A DNA stretch of 64,000 bases from Imbricaverruca yamaguchii. Its lineage: Eukaryota; Arthropoda; Thecostraca; Neoverrucidae. Under the pieces are notes generated by a model. That model was not told the origin of the DNA and did no database searches. It saw nothing but the letters and a program-made list of their open reading frames with translations. The translations under genes were made by a program, and so were the position numbers. Position 1 is the stretch's first letter; every line of letters begins with the position of its first letter. Below, piece by piece: positions 62,001-64,000 of this stretch. The stretch spans positions 191,001 to 255,000 of the forward strand of contig JAOTOL010001270.1 in the NCBI GenBank assembly GCA_034440575.1, in the 5' to 3' direction.

Positions 62001-62912
62001 CTAACGAAAAACCATTATTTTAACCCTGGTGCGCGTCACAAATCGTTCAGAGGTGGTGATCCGATGGGGATATGTTGGCGTGCCACCGTGACCGTGACCT
62101 TATGGTGGGGGTGATAAGGTGACTGTGATCCGACGATGGGAGCTCCAATGTGACCGTGACTCGGTGGTGGGAACGATAAGGTGACCCTGACCCGATGATG
62201 GGGCTATGATTTGGCGGTGACTTGATCGGTTATCATGTGATCATGACCTGGCGGTGAGATGCTGACCCGGCAGATGATTGAGTGCTGTTGAATGGCTACA
62301 CTTTGACGGCCACGCCGTTTTGCGAGCGGGGATTTCCGCTCTCACATCATCTGACCTGCTGATGTGTGATGTATTGATGTGTGTGACGTGTTGATATTTG
62401 ACGTGTTGATGTGCTTGTGTATGTTTGCGTGACATGTCGATGTATGTGACCTTTTGAGGTGTGTGACGTAATGATGTGTGTAACGTGTTGAGGCGTGTGG
62501 CGTGTTGATCTGAGTAACGTATTGATGTGTGGTGATGTTAATGTGTGTGACGTGTTGACGTGTGTAGCGTGTTGATGTGTGTGGTGTGTTGTGTGTGACG
62601 TGTTGATATATGTGTAACGTACTGATGTGTGTGACATGCTGATGTGTGTCTGCATTTTTACATGGCCGTGCCGTTGGGCTTCATTGCGAGGTAAACTGGC
62701 GTGGCGCGGTGATTGTCCCGCCGCCCGAAACCTTGACCCGGCCCGGTGACCTGACGGGGCGCACCGGCCAGGTGAACGCCAATCTGCAGCTGGCGCCGCT
62801 GACCTGTGAACAGCTGACGCGCGAGCTGGAGTCGGTGGCTCTGGACTGGACGGCGCCGCGCGGCGTGCGCGAATGCAGCTGCACCACGGCCTTCGACCAC
62901 TTCAGCAAGAAG
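50049..62912 (+). CDS. Myotubularin-related phosphatase, MTMR6/7/8 group (14 exons, 3' partial)
   Basis: Phosphoinositide 3-phosphatase acting on PI3P and PI(3,5)P2 of endosomal membranes. Fourteen exons with consistent phases sum to 1851 nt, 617 codons, without a stop. Order: PH-GRAM domain (exons 1-4; GTLYLTATHLIFVDP, MHIASVEKL), then the phosphatase (exons 5-12; MGVPNSLW, CRCSQPLSGFKARCLEDE, VDTRPK, ANRASGKGYENE, GIENIHVMR, FLSGLESAGWLRH, VLVHCSDGWDRTSQ, EVSPIFTQF, SLWGYTAQHLAEYLNPLY), a short coiled-coil-like segment (exon 13), and ECSCTTAFDHFSKK (exon 14), the likely start of a FYVE-like zinc finger. The CX5R signature is intact, so it should be active rather than a pseudophosphatase. 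The remaining C-terminus lies beyond the window. Several exon edges are amplified into intronic minisatellites. Confidence 0.93.
50704..50820 (+). CDS. Myotubularin exon 2 (GRAM)
   Basis: 39 codons, VEKVRMLERFSS through PGTLYLTATHLIFVDP to KKETW. Acceptor GTGTCAG|GTG, donor TGG|GTGAGT. Confidence 0.95.
51163..51325 (+). CDS. Myotubularin exon 3 (GRAM)
   Basis: ISHMHIASVEKLALTPGGSP through KNFRSATFIIQREPDCHDIF to SLQQLSQP, ending phase 1. Acceptor GGCAG|ATA, donor CCGG|GTATGT. The last 27 bases plus the donor recur about 12 more times downstream, in frame. Confidence 0.92.
51298..51695 (+). repeat. 30-bp in-frame repeat of exon 3 end plus donor
   Basis: About 13 units ATGTCGCTGCGACAGCTGTC-ACAGCCGGGT, each coding MSLRQLSQPG without stops. 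The first is the true exon end. Units ending CCGGGTATGT or CCTGGTATGT keep a GT donor; those with GGGCATGT lost it. The frame stays open to about 51979. Confidence 0.95.
52365..52464 (+). CDS. Myotubularin exon 4
   Basis: AELEKLYCFQYTPRSTELKQ, ADGWHLYSLSGDF, ending phase 2. Acceptor GTTTCAG|CG, donor AG|GTCGGT. Confidence 0.9.
52465..53300. other. Myotubularin intron 4, left part
   Basis: No further gene recognised; small open frames only. Confidence 0.5.
53295..53455 (+). repeat. 71-bp duplication including exon 5 acceptor
   Basis: Two full units and a partial third. The first has GCCGCCTCAG|GAGGATGGGC-GTGCC at 53370 and then returns to intron sequence (GGTGCCACACACCG); the second leads into the real exon at 53441. 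Confidence 0.92.
53441..53624 (+). CDS. Myotubularin exon 5
   Basis: RMGVPNSLWCLTDVNGAYEV, CDTYPPLLCVPAAAG, SRFRSKGRLPVLSYRYRND. Acceptor CCTCAG|G, donor GAC|GTGAGT, ends phase 0. Confidence 0.95.
53612..53775 (+). repeat. 34-bp repeat of exon 5 end plus donor
   Basis: The exon end CCGCAACGAC|GTGAGTCGGC is followed by four more units of GACCGCAACGTGAGTCGGCT-AGTTTCCGTGCTGG. Each repeats a consensus GTGAGT donor (53625, 53659, 53693, 53727, 53761). Confidence 0.95.
53791..53971 (-). mobile_element. tRNA-derived SINE, copy 5
   Basis: On the minus strand GGGGCGGGGATGGCCGAGTGG, GTCCCGGGTTCGACTC and the shared body, ending in a CCAACAAACAAA tail. Perfect 14-bp target duplication CCATATGGGCACCA at 53777-53790 and 53972-53985. 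The best-preserved copy in the window, in myotubularin intron 5. Confidence 0.92.
54339..54473 (+). CDS. Myotubularin exon 6
   Basis: 45 codons, ATICRCSQPLSGFKARCLED to LMYVVDTRPK. Acceptor TTTCAG|GCT, donor AAG|GTGAGA. Confidence 0.96.
54474..55323. other. Myotubularin intron 6
   Basis: Moderately AT-rich, no gene or repeat of note. Confidence 0.5.
55324..55456 (+). CDS. Myotubularin exon 7
   Basis: INAMANRASGKGYENENFYQ, FYFFGIENIHVMRNSLNKLV, ending phase 1. Acceptor CTCCAG|ATA, donor GAGA|GTAAGT. Confidence 0.95.
55500..55645. repeat. GGTTGGTTGGGTGG-type short repeat
   Basis: Imperfect GGTTG tetramer/pentamer array just after the exon 7 donor. Confidence 0.85.
55700..56146 (+). repeat. 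Minisatellite CACCAGCCGCTGATGTTGCAG, including exon 8 acceptor sequence
   Basis: About 17 units of 22-30 bp. Five or so have GATGTTGCAG followed by TGCGTC or CGCGTC, closely matching the real acceptor GATGTTGCAG|CGTGCGAG at 56147. Confidence 0.9.
56147..56379 (+). CDS. Myotubularin exon 8 (catalytic)
   Basis: TCEGKTSAMTTFLSGLESAG, then VLVHCSDGWDRTSQTCALAE and DPHYRTVDGFQ. The catalytic cysteine codon is 56290-56292, with CX5R complete and the D-G-W-D of active PI3P phosphatases. Donor CAG|GTGGGC, phase 0. Confidence 0.97.
56380..56485. repeat. 26-bp repeat, three units
   Basis: GGCTGGCGGTACCCGCCGTC-ACGGCC directly after the exon 8 donor; it does not include exon sequence. Confidence 0.9.
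56486..57239. other. Myotubularin intron 8, left part
   Basis: No gene recognised. Confidence 0.5.
57240..57965. repeat. Minisatellite, CTATGATCTGTCCCGGACTC core, about 12-13 units
   Basis: Two alternating half-units, CTATGATCTGYCACGGCCTCT and CTATGATCTGTCCCGGACTC-TRYACTCCATCATGGT, about 56-60 bp together. No exon sequence is included. Confidence 0.95.
58044..58152 (+). CDS. Myotubularin exon 9
   Basis: ALIDKCWLAHGHKFTDRCGF, VDSKEVSPIFTQFI, ending phase 1. Acceptor GCCGCAG|GCG, donor ATTG|GTGAGG. Confidence 0.96.
58153..58789. other. Myotubularin intron 9
   Basis: Contains a short GTGCGCCGTCACCACTG repeat, four units at about 58228-58305, and a TGACC run before the exon 10 acceptor. Otherwise nothing recognised. 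Confidence 0.5.
58790..58931 (+). CDS. Myotubularin exon 10
   Basis: DAVWQLTQLEPQAFQFNERY, LHDHLFSCQFGTFIGNCHKD, ending phase 2 (AG). Acceptor TCACAG|AC, donor AG|GTCAGT. Confidence 0.96.
58894..59085 (+). repeat. 42-43-bp repeat of exon 10 end plus donor
   Basis: The exon end ATCGGCAACTGTCACAAAGA-CCGCGAGGATCTCAG|GTCAGT recurs four more times with increasing divergence. Donor-like GT is kept in some (GATCCCAGGTCAAC) and lost in others (CTGAAATCAGTC). Confidence 0.92.
59439..59567 (+). CDS. Myotubularin exon 11
   Basis: LSSRTYSLWGYTAQHLAEYL, NPLYDPNLYQDVMQVNLAPQ, AI, ending phase 2. Acceptor CCAACAG|G, donor AG|GTCAGT. Confidence 0.94.
59542..59735 (+). repeat. 36-bp in-frame repeat of exon 11 end plus donor
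   Basis: Five units of AACCTGGCGCTGCAGGCCAT-CAGGTCAGTCGGGGGC, twelve codons each. The first is the true exon end. Three keep ATCAG|GT. The open frame continues to a TAG at about 59746. Confidence 0.92.
59736..60039. other. Myotubularin intron 11, left part
   Basis: No gene or repeat recognised. Confidence 0.45.
60045..60423 (+). repeat. 38-39-bp satellite made of exon 12 acceptor and start
   Basis: Seven clear and two degenerate units GTGTGTGCCCAG|GTTCTGAC-GCGGTATGCTGACTGGC. The last runs into the real acceptor GTGTGTGCCCAG|GTTCTGGCGC. In each clear decoy the second exon codon is TGA in place of TGG. Confidence 0.96.
60424..60550 (+). CDS. Myotubularin exon 12
   Basis: FWRGMYTRFEFGVHPRETLP to SLRQHIRLLEK. 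Acceptor GCCCAG|G, donor AAG|GTGCCG, phase 0 at the end. Confidence 0.94.
60640..61110. repeat. About 36-bp minisatellite, GTCAGGTCTGATGTCGGGCTGGGA
   Basis: About 12 units with GGCTGGGAACACGCTGTGTG, in intron 12. No exon sequence in the units. Confidence 0.93.
61111..61501. other. Myotubularin intron 12, right part
   Basis: No gene recognised. Confidence 0.45.
61502..61615 (+). CDS. Myotubularin exon 13
   Basis: 38 codons, RVAMLEGRINNCDEEQTSDT to DKLIDRRHINDQ; a short helical then acidic linker. The acceptor TTGTGGCAG|AGG is preferred because it keeps phase 0 and a plausible peptide; an acceptor at 61467 in the same phase is less likely. Donor CAG|GTGAGA. Confidence 0.7.
61607..61710 (+). 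repeat. Repeat of exon 13 donor, three units
   Basis: GACCAG|GTGAGACTCCAC, ATCCAG|GTGAGACTCGA and AACCAG|GTGAGACCCGAC at intervals of 30-45 bp. Confidence 0.8.
61711..62771. other. Myotubularin intron 13
   Basis: Contains GGTGACCGTGACCCGATGAT-type repeats at 62080-62230 and a GATGTGTGTGACGTGTTGAT array at 62350-62650. No gene recognised. Confidence 0.6.
62772..62912 (+). CDS. Myotubularin exon 14 (start of FYVE-like finger)
   Basis: 47 codons, VNANLQLAPLTCEQLTREL to RGVRECSCTTAFDHFSKK. The acceptor CGGCCAG|GTG fits phase 0, but the frame is open upstream to about 62650, so the left edge is uncertain. Donor AAG|GTGAGC is good. CSCTTAFDHFSKK resembles the first half of a FYVE zinc finger; the HHC/CG half must be in the next exon. 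Confidence 0.8.
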
Positions 62913-62924
62913 GTGAGCTGGTCA

Positions 62925-64000
62925 CGGCCGCCGCCGGCACGTCCTTCACTGGAGAGGCACGCTGCGCTGATGTGGTGGCCGCCGGCACGTCCTTCACTGG
63001 AGAGGCACGCTGCGCTGATGTGGTGGCCGCCGGCACGTCCTTCACTGGAGAGGCACGCTGCGCTGATGTGGTGGCCGCCGGCACGTCCTTCCCTGGAGAG
63101 GCACGCTGCGCTGATGTGGTGGCCGCCGGCACGTCCTTCACTGGAGAGGCACGCTGCGCTGATGTGGTGGCGCCGGCACGTCCTTCACTGGAGAGGCACG
63201 CTGCGCTGATGTGGTGGCCGCCGGCACGTCCTTCACTGGAGAGGCACGCTGCGCTGATGTGGTGGCGCCGGCACGTCCTTCCTGGAGAGGCACGCTGCGC
63301 TGATGTGGTGGTCCGCCGGCACGTCCTTCCCTGGAGAGGCACGCTGCGCTGATGTGGTGGCCGCCGGCATGCCCACTGGAGAGGCACGCTGCGCTGATGT
63401 GGTGGCGCCGGCACGTCCTTCACTGGAGAGGCGCGCTGCGCTGATGTGGTGGCCGCCGGCACGTCCTTCACTGGAGAGGCGCGCTGCGCTGATGTGGTGG
63501 CCGCCGGCACGTCCTTCACTGGAGAGGCGCGCTGCGCTGATGTGGTGGCCGCCGGCACGTCCTTCACTGGAGAGGCACGCTGCGCTGATGTGGTGGCCGC
63601 CGGCACGTCCTTCCCTGGAGAGGCACGCTGCGCTGATGTGGTGGCCGCCGGCACGTCCTTCACTGGAGAGGCACGCTGCGCTGATGTGGTGGCCGCCGGC
63701 ACGTCCTTCACTGGAGAGGCACGCTGCGCTGATGTGGTGGCCGCCGGCACGTCCTTCACTGGAGAGGCGCGCTGCGCTGATGTAGGGGCCGCCGGCACGT
63801 CCTTCACTGGAGAGGCGCGCTGCGCTGATGTGGTGGCCGCCAGCACGTTCTTCACTGGAGAGGCGCGCTGCGCTGATGTGGTGGCCGCCGGCACGTCCTT
63901 CCCTGGAGAGGCACGCTGCGCTGATGTGGTGGCCGCCGGCACGTCCTTCCCTGGAGAGGCACGCTGCGCTGATGTGGTGGCCGCCGGCACGTCCTTCACT
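62925..64000. repeat. 48-bp minisatellite, at least 22 units, reaching the right edge
   Basis: Unit CCGGCACGTCCTTCACTGGA-GAGGCACGCTGCGCTGATGT-GGTGGCCG. Starts 12 bp after the exon 14 donor. As 16 codons it is open on both strands (TSFTGEARCADVV and SAQRASPVKDVPAA readings), which is not evidence of coding. Confidence 0.97.

Noticed and set aside
62902..63999. 365-codon frame on the minus strand at the right edge
   Set aside because: Reading of the 48-bp satellite only.

Overview
The window is a piece of an animal (metazoan) nuclear genome. It has split genes with GT-AG introns, an esterase-type ORF1 LINE, a hAT DNA transposon, tRNA-derived SINEs and very abundant minisatellites. An arthropod, perhaps a crustacean, fits the gene and repeat style, but nothing here fixes the taxon.

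Two conserved host genes are laid out head to head. On the minus strand, METTL14 (the RNA-binding, non-catalytic partner of the METTL3 m6A mRNA methyltransferase) runs from its ATG at 40169 to its stop at 2874 in eight exons whose phases all agree (about 386 aa). Its intron 6 is about 30.6 kb (5015-35663). On the plus strand, a myotubularin of the MTMR6/7/8 group (PI3P/PI(3,5)P2 3-phosphatase) starts at 50049. Fourteen exons are found up to 62912, summing to exactly 617 codons, with an intact CSDGWDR active site. The gene runs off the right edge just inside a probable FYVE-like finger.

METTL14 intron 6 holds, on the opposite strand, a tandem segmental duplication (15506-20872 and 20893-33023). 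Each copy carries an intronless trypsin-like serine protease with a TATA box. Copy B is interrupted by a hAT element (21054-28098; inverted ends, 8-bp target duplication; the empty site survives in copy A). The hAT element is itself interrupted by a CR1/L2-like LINE (about 22748-27033). The order of events can therefore be read: SINE insertion, duplication, hAT insertion, LINE insertion. A second, badly eroded LINE copy lies in two pieces (40985-42875, 48658-49487) between the two host genes, around an AT-rich stretch without recognisable genes.

The most striking pattern is that many minisatellites contain exon edges. Monomers include the splice acceptor plus first exon bases (METTL14 exons 4, 5, 6, 7; MTMR exons 5, 12, probably 8), or the last exon bases plus splice donor (MTMR exons 3, 5, 10, 11, 13), or the last codons plus stop codon (both trypsin copies). 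The result is arrays of up to about 32 decoy splice sites beside real ones; the exon 7 and exon 12 decoys of METTL14 and MTMR carry early in-frame stops. Several other satellites (33, 45, 48 bp, GGGTC, GGCGGT, GAGACA) fill the rest.
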